A stretch of DNA of 26,567 bases from CAZNVB01 sp964651495 (GTDB taxonomy: Bacteria; Acidobacteriota; Aminicenantia; Aminicenantales; UBA8522): the NCBI GenBank assembly GCA_964651495.1, contig CAZYWP010000030.1, positions 1-26,567 of the forward strand. Direction: 5' to 3'. A program made the position numbers and the translations under genes. Position 1 is the first letter of the stretch; each line of letters begins with the position of its first letter. Of this stretch, positions 6,514 through 14,917 are shown one piece after another. The notes below the pieces were generated by a model, which worked only from the letters and a program-made list of their open reading frames with translations, made no database searches and was not told the DNA's origin.

Positions 6514-7395
6514 ATGCCGGATAGTGACGACACCCAGGAGACTCATCAGTATCATTTCGACACACCTCAAATAACGGAAGGATTCTTCCTCAAGGGGTGC
6601 GGTTCCCTCGACTGGGGGATGAAAAACAGGCTGGCCCGGATCTTCAACCCGGCCACCGGCCGGACGGTCATGCTGGCCATCGACCATGGCTATTTTCAGG
6701 GACCGACCTCCGGACTGGAGCGCGTGGACATCAACATCCTTCCCCTGGTTCCCTATGCGGACACCCTGATGCTGACGCGGGGAATTCTCCGGGCAATCAT
6801 TCCGGCCTCCAGCCCAAAATCCATCGTGCTCCGGGTCTCCGGCGGAACGAGCATCCTCAAAGAGCTCTCCAATGAAGGGCTGGCCGTCGATATCGAAGAC
6901 GCCGTCCGCCTCAACGTCTGCGCTATGGCCGTCCAGGTCTTCGTCGGCGGCGAGCACGAGCGCGAGTCCATCCTCAACATGACCAAAATGGTGGACCTGG
7001 GGACCCGTTACGGCATCCCGACCCTGGCGGTGACCGCGGTCGGGAAGGACATGAAACGCGACGCCCGCTACTTCCGCCTGGCCACCCGGATCTGCGCCGA
7101 GCTCGGGGCCCATTATATCAAGACATATTACGTCGAGGAGGGATTCGAAACCGTAACGGCCTCCTGTCCCGTGCCGATCGTCATGGCGGGCGGGAAAAAA
7201 ATTCCGGAGATTGACGCTCTGACCATGGCTTACCGCGCCTGTCAGGAAGGAGCCGTGGGCGTGGATATGGGGCGCAATATCTTCCAATCCGAGCAGCCGA
7301 TCGCCATGATCAAGGCCGTGCGGGCCGTCGTCCACGACAACGAGACTCCCGAGAAAGCGTATTTCCTTTACCAGGAGCTTGCCCACCAGCGGTAA
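6514..7395 (+). CDS. lsrF: LsrF-type class I aldolase/thiolase (3-hydroxy-5-phosphonooxypentane-2,4-dione thiolase family)
   Basis: This 293-residue protein closely follows E. coli LsrF from memory, including LKGCGSLDWGM, RIFNP, DHGYFQGP, LERVDIN, TRGILR, VGKDM, TYYVE, CPVPIV, AGGKK and GVDMGRNIFQS. The Schiff-base lysine falls at K203 (IKTYYVE), the same number as in E. coli LsrF. The fold is a DeoC/FbaB-like TIM barrel. In E. coli the enzyme transfers an acetyl group from phosphorylated AI-2 product to CoA, giving dihydroxyacetone phosphate and acetyl-CoA. No lsrK, lsrR, lsrG or lsrACD genes are in the window. Its partners here are a sugar-binding lipoprotein and a zinc dehydrogenase seven bases downstream, so the natural substrate may be another phosphorylated ketose. 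The family call is firm; the reaction is less so. Confidence 0.92.
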   Translation: MPDSDDTQETHQYHFDTPQITEGFFLKGCGSLDWGMKNRLARIFNPATGRTVMLAIDHGYFQGPTSGLERVDINILPLVPYADTLMLTRGILRAIIPASSPKSIVLRVSGGTSILKELSNEGLAVDIEDAVRLNVCAMAVQVFVGGEHERESILNMTKMVDLGTRYGIPTLAVTAVGKDMKRDARYFRLATRICAELGAHYIKTYYVEEGFETVTASCPVPIVMAGGKKIPEIDALTMAYRACQEGAVGVDMGRNIFQSEQPIAMIKAVRAVVHDNETPEKAYFLYQELAHQR

Positions 7396-7402
7396 AGCGA
7401 GG

Positions 7403-8416
7403 ATGAAAGCCGCTGTCTGGTACAACAACCGGGATATCCGCATTGAAGACCTGCCCCTGGGCCAGCCGGGACCGCGGGAATTACTGGTCAAAGTGATCTC
7501 CTGCGGCATCTGCGGCAGCGATATCGTCGAATGGTACAGGCTCCCCAGGGCGCCCCTTGTGCAGGGCCATGAGCTCGGGGCGGAGGTCGTCGAAGCCGGG
7601 GCGGCCGTCACCCGCTTCAAGCCGGGGGAGCGGGTTTTCATCGCCCCGAAAGTCCCCTGCGGACAATGCCCCTACTGCCGGGACGGGCATTTTCCTCAGT
7701 GCTCCGAAATCAAAGAGCGGCTTCCCGGCGGGTTCGCTGAATACATACTCGTCCCCGAGATCCTGGTGGAGAAGGGGACCTACCTCCTGCCTGAGGCCAT
7801 GTCTTATGACCAGAGCACCTTCATCGAGCCCCTGGCCTGCGTGGTCAGATCCCAGCGGCTGGCCGGATTGAAGGAAGGCCGGTCTGTCCTTGTCCTGGGC
7901 TGCGGGATGTCGGGATTGTTGCAGGTTCAGCTGGCCAAAACGAAAAAATGCGCCGTGATCGCGACCGATATGGTCGAGCGGAAGCTCGCCTTAGCCAAAA
8001 GCTTCGGGGCCGACTTGGCCATTCCGGCGACGGAAGACATCCCGAAACTCCTGACAGACTATCTCCAGAAAAAGGCCGATGTCGTTATCGTGTGCACGTC
8101 AGCGCAGCCCGCCGTGGAACAGGCCTGGGCCTGTGTGGACAAAGGCGGAGCTGTCGTTTTCTTTGCCGTCCCGGGGCCGGAGAACCGTGTCGTCATTCCG
8201 GTCAACGATTTCTGGACCAAAGAAGTCCGCGTCCTCACTTCCTATTATTGCGGTCCGCCGGATATCGAGGAGGCTATGGGACTGCTGGCCGCTCGAAGGA
8301 TCGAAGTGGACCGCCTGATTACTCATCGGCTTCCTTTGGAAGAAATCGTCCGCGGCTTCCGCCTGGTCATGGAAGGGGAGGAAGCGATCAAGGTCATCAT
8401 CAAGCCCCATGCTTGA
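7403..8416 (+). CDS. Zinc-dependent medium-chain dehydrogenase (sorbitol/threonine dehydrogenase-like)
   Basis: This is a 337-residue MDR-family enzyme, start chosen at MKAAVW, the usual N-terminus. A TTG at 7379 inside lsrF would add eight residues. Catalytic zinc ligands are visible as C37 (CGICGSD), H56-E57 (GHE) and E142 (IEPLAC). The structural zinc has all four cysteines, C86, C89, C92 and C100. The nucleotide-binding loop is GCGMSG (166-171), and D189 at the end of the second strand favours NAD over NADP. Such enzymes oxidise polyols, sugars or threonine. It starts seven bases after lsrF and is surely co-transcribed, so it probably feeds or drains the LsrF substrate. Confidence 0.9.
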   Translation: MKAAVWYNNRDIRIEDLPLGQPGPRELLVKVISCGICGSDIVEWYRLPRAPLVQGHELGAEVVEAGAAVTRFKPGERVFIAPKVPCGQCPYCRDGHFPQCSEIKERLPGGFAEYILVPEILVEKGTYLLPEAMSYDQSTFIEPLACVVRSQRLAGLKEGRSVLVLGCGMSGLLQVQLAKTKKCAVIATDMVERKLALAKSFGADLAIPATEDIPKLLTDYLQKKADVVIVCTSAQPAVEQAWACVDKGGAVVFFAVPGPENRVVIPVNDFWTKEVRVLTSYYCGPPDIEEAMGLLAARRIEVDRLITHRLPLEEIVRGFRLVMEGEEAIKVIIKPHA

Positions 8417-8447
8417 AACCAAATAGAGCGAAGATCCAAAGGCTGCC

Positions 8448-10580
8448 CTAGATTCTCAACAGATAGGACACCTTCAAGGTTAAGGAGTGTCCCCCTTCCC
8501 TCGACAAAGCTTCCGTTTTAGCGCTCTTTTTATAGCTGAGCTGGATGATGTTCCCAGCGCCGAAATAGTAGCCGACGAGAAAATCCAGGTTGTACTGGTC
8601 TTCCCGCGTTTCACCCAGAAGCCGGGTGCTCAGGAACAGGCTGCGAGTGATCTGGAGGTGAAGCGATGTTTCATAGGCCATTCCATCAAAAACCCTTTCT
8701 CCTGTCCGATCGATGGACTGGCGGATCCAATCGCCCCCCAGAGAGAGCTCGAGGTTGCTTCGCGGCCGCAGGACCAGCTGGCCTTCCAGGCTGATCTGAG
8801 AGCCCGGCTCCGCCCCCGTGAAATCCTCGTTGTAGACCCCCCGTTTTTCCCATCCTCCTTCGATGCTGACCTCCTTGAGAAATCCGCCGCGTTCCCAGGA
8901 GAAATCGAGGTCGCCTCCGTAGGTGTTGATGAAATCCTTTGTCCAGGTCAGTCCTTCGTCCCCGTTATACACCTGGTACTTGCTTTTCCCGGCGTCGATC
9001 CCGCCGTGGACCTCGATCCTGGAGAAGAACTCCGACCAGAAAAATAAGCTAAACGAATCGCCGGTCATAAGGCCCCGGGAATCTTGCTTCAGGTTTCCGC
9101 CGATGTCCAGACTGAAGCGTTTGAGCTTCCCGCGGTTGAACCTCCAGGCATATCCCGAGCTCAATTCGGCGGATTGAAAATCGATTTTGTTGAGATAGCC
9201 GGTTCGGACGGAGACCTCCGGTTCGATCCTCTGAAAGGCAAAATCGGCCTGCCATCCGGCATCCGGTTCTCTCAGGAACTGGAACAGATGCATGCCGTTA
9301 TTGTTATGATCCGTGTCGTTATTGAAAGAGAAGGCGCTCAGGCCGCGGAGAAAATAGATATCCCGAAAATTGAAGCTGTAATCGACCGCAATATTCCGGT
9401 TGTATTCTGAGGGAGTGTTCATCCCGGCGTAGTAGATGCCGAGCTGGGAGTTCTTGAAGATGTCTTTTTGCACCCGAACCACGCTGAAAAGGGCATCCCC
9501 GTCCTCCTCGTTGTTGAGCGCGCCCAGCAGGCCGAACGAATAACCCCCGGATTTCCCGGAAAGCTTGGCGGCCATCCGGGGGCTGCGGATGCGCCGGGAA
9601 TAGAAAAGGTTGACATCTGCGCCATGGAACTCGTCCTCGGTCGCCAGCTCGAAATACCGGCTGCCCTCGGTGAAAAAGGGGCGGTTTTCCTGCAGATAAT
9701 TCTCATAGGGGGAGAGCTGGTAAATAAACGGGTCGGATTCCACTTCACTGAAATCAGGGCTGGCCGTCAGGTCAAGAATGAGGTTCGGCAGGATTCCGTA
9801 CTTGACATCCAGGCCGGCGGCGACCTTGTCATCCTTGTCCCCGTCCCAGCGCGATGACCGGACCCCGGCGTAGGGAAAAAACTCGAGATTGTACCCCGGC
9901 CGTATCCCGGAAAGGCCGCTCAGCTCACCCATCTGGTGGAGCAGAGGAGTATCCCGGTCGACGTCTGTCCAGTAGTCTGTTTCGTTCAGACGAGGGATAT
10001 AGCGTTTGAAGTTGATCCCCCAAACCTGGCTTGGCTCGGGGGAAAACCTCAAAGACTTGAAGGGAATGGCCATCTCGGCGGTCCAGCCGTCAGCGCGGAC
10101 AGCGGCTTCGGATCTCCAAATCGTTTCCACGGAGTTCTTTTGCACCCCCTTGGGATTCACGGTGAAGCTGATGCTCGTCCTCTTGTCGTTGTATGTGTCT
10201 AAGAGAACGGTGATCGCGTCGTTGTTTTCGAACTCATTCCGCGGGGTCAGCTCGGCCCAGATCTTATCCGGCCGGCTATCCGTCATCAGGAAGGCAAAAT
10301 AGATGTTCTTTTGATCGTAGGCCGCCCAGACCAGCGTTTCTTCCGAGGCCTTTTCTCCATTGATCGGGTCATATTGGAAGAATCCGGAGACGGGCTGGAT
10401 ATTCTTCCAGCAGCCGTCCTCGATGAGCCCGTCTATATTCGGCGGAATGTCGAGGCGCGCAAGGGGGATCGTCTTGGCGCGGTCCTGGCCCGCAAAAACG
10501 GGCTGAAGATACGCCAGGAACACTAGAAAAAATGAAATAGAGAAAGACATCAGAATTCGCAGAAAGGCATACTTCCTCAT
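8448..10580 (-). CDS. Outer-membrane protein with CBM9-like domain and DUF5916 beta barrel
   Basis: This is a 710-residue protein with an N-terminal signal peptide (about residues 1-30). Residues ~45-225 form a CBM9/DOMON-like beta sandwich, with PPNIDGLIEDGCWKN at its start, DAITVLLDTYNDKRT inside and DGWTAEMAIPFKSLRFSP near its end. The remainder is a long set of alternating beta strands typical of the DUF5916 domain, with FPYAGVRSS, LDLTASPDFSEVESDP, ENRPFFTEGSRYFE and FYSRRIR, ending in a short hydrophobic strand (SYLLRI) as outer-membrane barrels do. Function is not established; carbohydrate or peptide handling at the surface is suggested by the CBM9-like part. It is convergent with the dehydrogenase (31 bases apart) and divergent from the second VWA gene. 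Confidence 0.88.
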   Translation of the reverse strand: MRKYAFLRILMSFSISFFLVFLAYLQPVFAGQDRAKTIPLARLDIPPNIDGLIEDGCWKNIQPVSGFFQYDPINGEKASEETLVWAAYDQKNIYFAFLMTDSRPDKIWAELTPRNEFENNDAITVLLDTYNDKRTSISFTVNPKGVQKNSVETIWRSEAAVRADGWTAEMAIPFKSLRFSPEPSQVWGINFKRYIPRLNETDYWTDVDRDTPLLHQMGELSGLSGIRPGYNLEFFPYAGVRSSRWDGDKDDKVAAGLDVKYGILPNLILDLTASPDFSEVESDPFIYQLSPYENYLQENRPFFTEGSRYFELATEDEFHGADVNLFYSRRIRSPRMAAKLSGKSGGYSFGLLGALNNEEDGDALFSVVRVQKDIFKNSQLGIYYAGMNTPSEYNRNIAVDYSFNFRDIYFLRGLSAFSFNNDTDHNNNGMHLFQFLREPDAGWQADFAFQRIEPEVSVRTGYLNKIDFQSAELSSGYAWRFNRGKLKRFSLDIGGNLKQDSRGLMTGDSFSLFFWSEFFSRIEVHGGIDAGKSKYQVYNGDEGLTWTKDFINTYGGDLDFSWERGGFLKEVSIEGGWEKRGVYNEDFTGAEPGSQISLEGQLVLRPRSNLELSLGGDWIRQSIDRTGERVFDGMAYETSLHLQITRSLFLSTRLLGETREDQYNLDFLVGYYFGAGNIIQLSYKKSAKTEALSREGGHSLTLKVSYLLRI

Positions 10581-10659
10581 TCTTTTCTATAGACGAAGAA
10601 CCGCCTGCTTTTCTTCCCTAATTTAGCGGCGCTGCCTGGCTCGCCCCGGAATCCTCTGA

Positions 10660-10665
10660 TATAAT
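10660..10665 (+). promoter_or_regulatory. Candidate -10 box for the VWA gene at 10698
   Basis: A perfect TATAAT lies 32 bases before the GTG start. No good -35 hexamer is seen 16-19 bases upstream, so the promoter may depend on an activator or the match may be chance. Confidence 0.4.
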
Positions 10666-10697
10666 AAACAGCCAAAGTATTCTACCCGAGAGTTAAG

Positions 10698-11645
10698 GTG
10701 ATAACAAGACGAAGAGCCGCGCCTGTTGTTCTATTGCTTGTTCCGTTGATTATGCATTCACACCCGTCTTTTTCCCAGGAACAAGAGAAGCGGACTCTCG
10801 AGCACCAGATCTCAGTCAGCGGCATCTCCATCGCCGTCACCGTCCAGGGGGGTGGAGGGAGATATATCACCGACCTCAAAGAGGAAGATTTCACGGTCTA
10901 CGAAAACGACGCCAAGCAGACCATCACCTACTTCAAGCATGATTATGCGGCGCCGGCCAGCCTCACTGTCCTGCTCGATGTCAGCGGCAGCATGGGCCTC
11001 CAAGATAAGCTGGCGGAGAGCAAGGCCGCTCTGAAGCGTCTTCTCACCGAAATCCTGACCCCGCGGGACGAGGTATCGCTCCTGATTTTTGCCGACGGAG
11101 CGGTCGAAGTCGCATCCAAGTTTGCCGCCGACAAATCCGATTTTTTGGCCGTCCTAGAAAGAACCGATGCCTATGGGCAGACCGCGCTCAACGATGCCGT
11201 CGCCGTCTCTCCGGAGTTCGCCAACAGGGGGAAAAATGAAAAAAGGGCCCTTCTCCTGATCACCGACGGGATCGAGAACGACAGCCAGGGGACTGTGGAC
11301 CAGGCGCTGGAGATCGCCCGGCGGGTCGATGTGCCCATCTTCGCCGTGGGTTACAAAATTCCCCTGAGCGAACAGTTCCTCAAAAAGTATAAGCGCTCGC
11401 AGACCTTGACTTCGGCCGGAATCATTTCCTCTCTGGAAAGATTCTCCCGGGCCACGGGGGGGAAGCTGTTCATCGCCAACCAGCCCGGGGAATTGGGCTC
11501 CGCGCTGGGCGAGGTCAAAAGGGAGCTGAGCCACCAATATATCATCGGGTACACTTCTTACAAGGATTCCAAGAGCGGGTACCGGAAGATCCGTGTCGTC
11601 ACCTCGAACAAACGGCACAAGGTGCGCACCAGGGAGGGCTACTGA
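10698..11645 (+). CDS. Secreted VWA-domain protein with intact MIDAS site
   Basis: This is a 315-residue protein from a GTG start, with a signal peptide (RRRAAPVVLLLVPLIMHSHP, cleavage near S27). Residues ~40-80 carry the same lead-in as the larger VWA protein at 3092 (VQGGGGRYITDLKEEDFTVY), and the VWA domain runs from ~88 to 300. The metal site is complete at its core: D94-V-S-G-S-M, followed by QTALNDAV and ITDGIEND. This is the acidobacterial VWFA-related architecture in its minimal form, probably binding a protein partner through Mg2+ in the periplasm or at the cell surface. It lies 132 bases upstream of the OmpA-family gene and points the same way. Confidence 0.87.
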   Translation: MITRRRAAPVVLLLVPLIMHSHPSFSQEQEKRTLEHQISVSGISIAVTVQGGGGRYITDLKEEDFTVYENDAKQTITYFKHDYAAPASLTVLLDVSGSMGLQDKLAESKAALKRLLTEILTPRDEVSLLIFADGAVEVASKFAADKSDFLAVLERTDAYGQTALNDAVAVSPEFANRGKNEKRALLLITDGIENDSQGTVDQALEIARRVDVPIFAVGYKIPLSEQFLKKYKRSQTLTSAGIISSLERFSRATGGKLFIANQPGELGSALGEVKRELSHQYIIGYTSYKDSKSGYRKIRVVTSNKRHKVRTREGY

Positions 11646-11777
11646 TGTCCGCCCGTTATTTCATCTCCCCCCGCCTGCATCCTCCCGCCCGGGGCTTGCG
11701 TTTTTTTCCAAGAGGTGTTCTAATATTGCTGAGTCCACTCTTGGGCCTACTTTACTTATCATAAGGAGGGATAAAAA

Positions 11778-12413
11778 ATGAACAGACGCCGCGTTGCCTT
11801 TATCGTCGGGCTGGCGGTCTTTGCCGCTGTGTTCTTGAGCGTTGGCTGCGCTACCAAGAAGTATGTACGTCAGGAAACCGCCACCATCGACCAGAAGGTC
11901 GCAGGGATCGAAACCGCGATTGAGGAAAACCAGAAGAGAATCAAGGAGCACGACGAGCGCCTGGTGACGCTCGGTTCGCTCATCACCCAGCAGCAGGACC
12001 AGATCAAGGGTGTGGACGGCAAAATCGAGGAAGTCCGCAAGCTGACCGAGGGTAAGTTGATCTTCAAAGAGACCGTCAAGAACGATGAGGCCAAGTTCAA
12101 GTTCGACAACGCCGAGCTCGGCCCGGAAGCCCAGGCCGCCTTGGACACGTTTATTGAAAGGCTCGTCTCCGAAAACAGGGGCGTATACCTCGAAATCCAG
12201 GGGCACACCGACAGCACCGGGGCAGAAAGCTATAATCTGCTCCTGGGGAAGAAGAGGGCCGAGGCGGTGATGGAATATTTTTATAAGAAATACCGGATTC
12301 CGCTCCACCGGATGGAAGTGTTCAGCTTCGGCAGCTCCCAGGCGGTCGGCGACAATAAGACGCGCGAGGGACGGGCCCTGAACCGACGCGTTGATATTCT
12401 CGTCTTCGAATAA
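11778..12413 (+). CDS. OmpA-family peptidoglycan-binding lipoprotein
   Basis: This is a 211-residue protein with a signal peptide and lipobox LSVGC (C24). Residues ~30-92 form a charged, heptad-like helix (coiled coil), and the OmpA_C domain covers ~100-211. Key features of that domain are QGHTDSTG with D145, the helix around R160 (KKRAEAV) and the closing NRRVDI (R203-R204), which contact diaminopimelate in peptidoglycan. The organisation resembles Pal-like lipoproteins but with a long helical spacer. It should link the outer membrane to the cell wall. A strong AAGGAGGG ribosome site precedes the ATG. It is convergent with the acyltransferase-like gene. Confidence 0.92.
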   Translation: MNRRRVAFIVGLAVFAAVFLSVGCATKKYVRQETATIDQKVAGIETAIEENQKRIKEHDERLVTLGSLITQQQDQIKGVDGKIEEVRKLTEGKLIFKETVKNDEAKFKFDNAELGPEAQAALDTFIERLVSENRGVYLEIQGHTDSTGAESYNLLLGKKRAEAVMEYFYKKYRIPLHRMEVFSFGSSQAVGDNKTREGRALNRRVDILVFE

Positions 12414-12526
12414 CTCGCAGAATCTGCCCCCGCCGGTCTTTTGCCTCCGCTGGCGTCTAAAATAATCTGGAAGCCCGGCCACTGGAGATAAGCCCGGCAG
12501 CTTGTCGAATTCGCTCTCTCTCCAGT

Positions 12527-13639
12527 TCAGATCTTGATCAGGATTTTTCTTTTGTACAGCCAGCAGCATATCGACCAGAGCAGACCCCAGGCCGCGAGGC
12601 TGGTGAGCATCTGCGCCGGGAGGTCGCCGGCCCAACCGAAGAGGCCCATCGTGAACGGCCGGGCAAGCCGGTCGAGCCAGCTGGCGCCGCCCGTCTCGGT
12701 GAAAAGATAAATAAAGATCGGGTTCATCCCCACGATAACGAAGAATTTCGCGCCGCGGCGATATTTTCGGATGTCGATCAGCCAGTAGGACAGCGCGAGG
12801 GCGACGAGACACCATCCGCCGCTGGCGATGACGAACGAGCTGGTGCAGATGCGCTTGATGATCGGCGTGACCGGGTTGAGGGCGTATCCGGCGGCGATTC
12901 CAGCCAGGCCGGCGAAGAGCAGAAGGCGGATTTTCTGACGGGCAGGACGGCGGCTTCTGAGGAGCTGCCCGGCCAGAACTCCCCACATGGTGTGGGCCGC
13001 GGTGGGCACGGCGTTGAAGGCGACCCAGTGTCCCGGCGAGAGCTTCCCCATCAGGAGCAGGTCCATGTAGGAGCCGAAGTTGTGGTCCGGGACGAACGGC
13101 TGGTTGAACCCGGCCAGCGGGAAAAAACGGTAGAGCGCCTCGGTGAGAACTAGCAGGCCGAAAGTGAAGATGACCTGGATACGGGCCGGCCGCCGCATCA
13201 TCAGGAAGGCGACGAGATAGGTGAAGGAAAGTTGGGCCAGGACGTTCCACAGCTCGAAGGTCAACCGCCCGGGCCCGATGCAATAGACCGCCCAGCCCAG
13301 GAAGAGGAGCAGGAACGAACGCCGGAGCGCATGCCGGAACGTTGCTTGCCAGCTGTCACCCCGTTCCCATCTCTTCCCGATGGCGAACGGCATGGCGACG
13401 CCGACGATGAACATGAAGAAAGGCTGGATGAGGTCCCAGAAGCGCAGCCCGTTCCAGGGATGATGATGGAATTGGAGGCCGACCGCCCGGATGATCGTCC
13501 CTTGGAGGGACGGGTCGATGAGCAGGTCATAAATATGAGTGGCCTCGCCGATCAGCAGAAACATGGTCAGGCCGCGGAAAAAATCGAGGGACGTCAGCCG
13601 GCCTTCCGGTGAGAGGACCTGATCGGAGTTTTCGGTCAT
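12527..13639 (-). CDS. Multi-pass membrane acyltransferase-like protein (DUF5009/HGSNAT family)
   Basis: This protein has 370 residues from the ATG at 13639, chosen because AAGGA lies nine bases before it. An ATG at 13696 would add 19 residues without a clear ribosome site. The N-terminal RLTSLDFFRGLTMFLLI, followed by a hydrophobic bundle of about ten helices, is the pattern of the heparan-alpha-glucosaminide N-acetyltransferase/DUF5009 group. LIQPFFMFIVGVAMPFAIGK and VGMNPIFIYLF are further conserved-looking segments. Relatives move acyl groups across the membrane onto sugars; the substrate here is unknown. It is convergent with the OmpA gene and divergent from the SRPBCC gene. Confidence 0.85.
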   Translation of the reverse strand: MTENSDQVLSPEGRLTSLDFFRGLTMFLLIGEATHIYDLLIDPSLQGTIIRAVGLQFHHHPWNGLRFWDLIQPFFMFIVGVAMPFAIGKRWERGDSWQATFRHALRRSFLLLFLGWAVYCIGPGRLTFELWNVLAQLSFTYLVAFLMMRRPARIQVIFTFGLLVLTEALYRFFPLAGFNQPFVPDHNFGSYMDLLLMGKLSPGHWVAFNAVPTAAHTMWGVLAGQLLRSRRPARQKIRLLLFAGLAGIAAGYALNPVTPIIKRICTSSFVIASGGWCLVALALSYWLIDIRKYRRGAKFFVIVGMNPIFIYLFTETGGASWLDRLARPFTMGLFGWAGDLPAQMLTSLAAWGLLWSICCWLYKRKILIKI

Positions 13640-13779
13640 CTGTGGAATTCCTTTTTCGGAAGGCCTCATTTTAGTCCAGAAAATGCGCTCCGTCATCTGT
13701 TTTTTTTGCCAGGATTGCAGAATCTCAATGAATTGAAAAATCCCCCTCTCCTTGATCCTCGCCCCGCCGAAATTTCCGT

Positions 13780-13809
13780 TTGACAGGGTCTTAGGGGCGG
13801 AGATATATT
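13780..13809 (+). promoter_or_regulatory. Sigma70-type promoter for the SRPBCC-membrane gene
   Basis: TTGACA (13780-13785), an 18-base spacer and TATATT (13804-13809) lie 57 bases before the start codon. The -35 is a perfect consensus match and the -10 matches five of six. A GAGGAG ribosome site (13854-13859) follows. Confidence 0.65.
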
Positions 13810-13866
13810 CGAAGCGGAATTCGTCCTTGGTCGTTCGGGGCTGCCGCCTGGTTGAGGAGATCGAAG

Positions 13867-14895
13867 ATGGCCATCCGCAAGAGCAAGGCCCTGGCGCTCG
13901 GCTTGGTCGGAGTTTTCATCCTGGCCGTTTTGGCCTATGCAATATTCGTCCGGGCCTGGATGCTGAGCTGGGGTGCGGCCGCCGCGGAAGCAGTGATGTC
14001 GCTCCCAGGCGATGAGCTTGTCCCGAGCCCGAGTTATCAGAGCACGCGGGCCATCTCCGTCGCGGCGCCGGCCGAAGAAGTCTGGTCCTGGCTGATCCAG
14101 CTCGGTCAGAACCGCGGCGGCTATTACAGCTATTCCTGGCTGGAGAACCTGGTGTTCGCCGATATCCACAACACCAACCATATCCTCCCCGAGTGGCAAA
14201 AAGTGCAGCCGGGCGATTTCATCTCCATGACTCCCAGGGACTGGCCCCTCGGCCTGGTCAGGCGGCCGGCGCCGGCCATCGGCGTGAGCGTCGAGCGGCT
14301 CGAGCCGGCGCGCCTTCTTGTGCTTGGCGGGTGGGGAAGCTTCTTCCTCCAGCCGCTCGGGGCGAAAGAGACGCGGTTCATCGTGCGCGGCCGCAACGCC
14401 CCGATGTCCGTCCCGGCGAGGATTTTGATGTCTCTTTTTTTCGACCCGCTCCACTTCGTTATGGAGCGTCAGATGATGAAGGGCATCCGCACGCGGGCGG
14501 AAGGCGGAGTGGAATCGACGAGCCTCGGAGAGAGCCTGGGCACGGCCGGATTCGTCCTGGCCGCGCTGATGAGTGTTCTGGTTGTCGTTTCCCGGCGGCG
14601 GAAATGGCCCTGGCTGGCCCTCCCATTGGTTTATGGTTTGACGGTCGTTTTTTCAGCCTCGGACTTCAAGGCCGCCCTGGCGGGGTTTTCGGCCGTCAGC
14701 CTGATTGTGGCCGGCTGTTTCTTTTTCCGGCGTTGGTGGTGGGCCTACCTTCTTGCCATGTTCATTTATGCGCACGCCGTCTTGTTCCTGGCGGGGGATG
14801 CTTACGTTGTATTTGGCCTGGCCTTTCTTCTGACCGTGCCCTACCTTTCTTTCCGGATGTTCAGTCAAAAGATCATCCGCCTCACCCAAGGCTGA
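13867..14895 (+). CDS. SRPBCC-domain protein fused to a C-terminal membrane domain
   Basis: This protein has 342 residues from the ATG at 13867, seven bases after GAGGAG. A TTG at 13852 overlaps that site and is rejected. One membrane helix (about 9-29) is followed by an SRPBCC/START-like domain (~55-200) whose opening strand and helix are SVAAPAEEVWSWLIQLGQNR. The family block GGYYSYSWLENLVFADIH comes next, then PEWQ. Such domains hold hydrophobic ligands in a curved beta sheet. Residues ~220-335 contain about four more membrane helices, which is less usual for the family. The ligand and role are unknown. It is divergent from the acyltransferase-like gene. Confidence 0.75.
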   Translation: MAIRKSKALALGLVGVFILAVLAYAIFVRAWMLSWGAAAAEAVMSLPGDELVPSPSYQSTRAISVAAPAEEVWSWLIQLGQNRGGYYSYSWLENLVFADIHNTNHILPEWQKVQPGDFISMTPRDWPLGLVRRPAPAIGVSVERLEPARLLVLGGWGSFFLQPLGAKETRFIVRGRNAPMSVPARILMSLFFDPLHFVMERQMMKGIRTRAEGGVESTSLGESLGTAGFVLAALMSVLVVVSRRRKWPWLALPLVYGLTVVFSASDFKAALAGFSAVSLIVAGCFFFRRWWWAYLLAMFIYAHAVLFLAGDAYVVFGLAFLLTVPYLSFRMFSQKIIRLTQG

Positions 14896-14917
14896 CCCGG
14901 CGGCCCAGGCAGCGCTG

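Noticed and set aside
6499..7641. A 380-residue open frame on the minus strand
   Set aside because: It lies opposite lsrF and the start of the dehydrogenase, whose protein families are certain. It has no family resemblance and is explained by GC-rich codon bias keeping the antisense frame open.
11641..11710. Terminator after the second VWA gene ending in a T run
   Set aside because: A T7 run is present, but the only stem before it is a few base pairs and would not be stable enough to support the call.
11661..13283. A 540-residue open frame on the minus strand
   Set aside because: It runs opposite the OmpA lipoprotein and in another frame of the acyltransferase-like gene. The Arg/Pro/His-rich translation is typical of a shadow frame.
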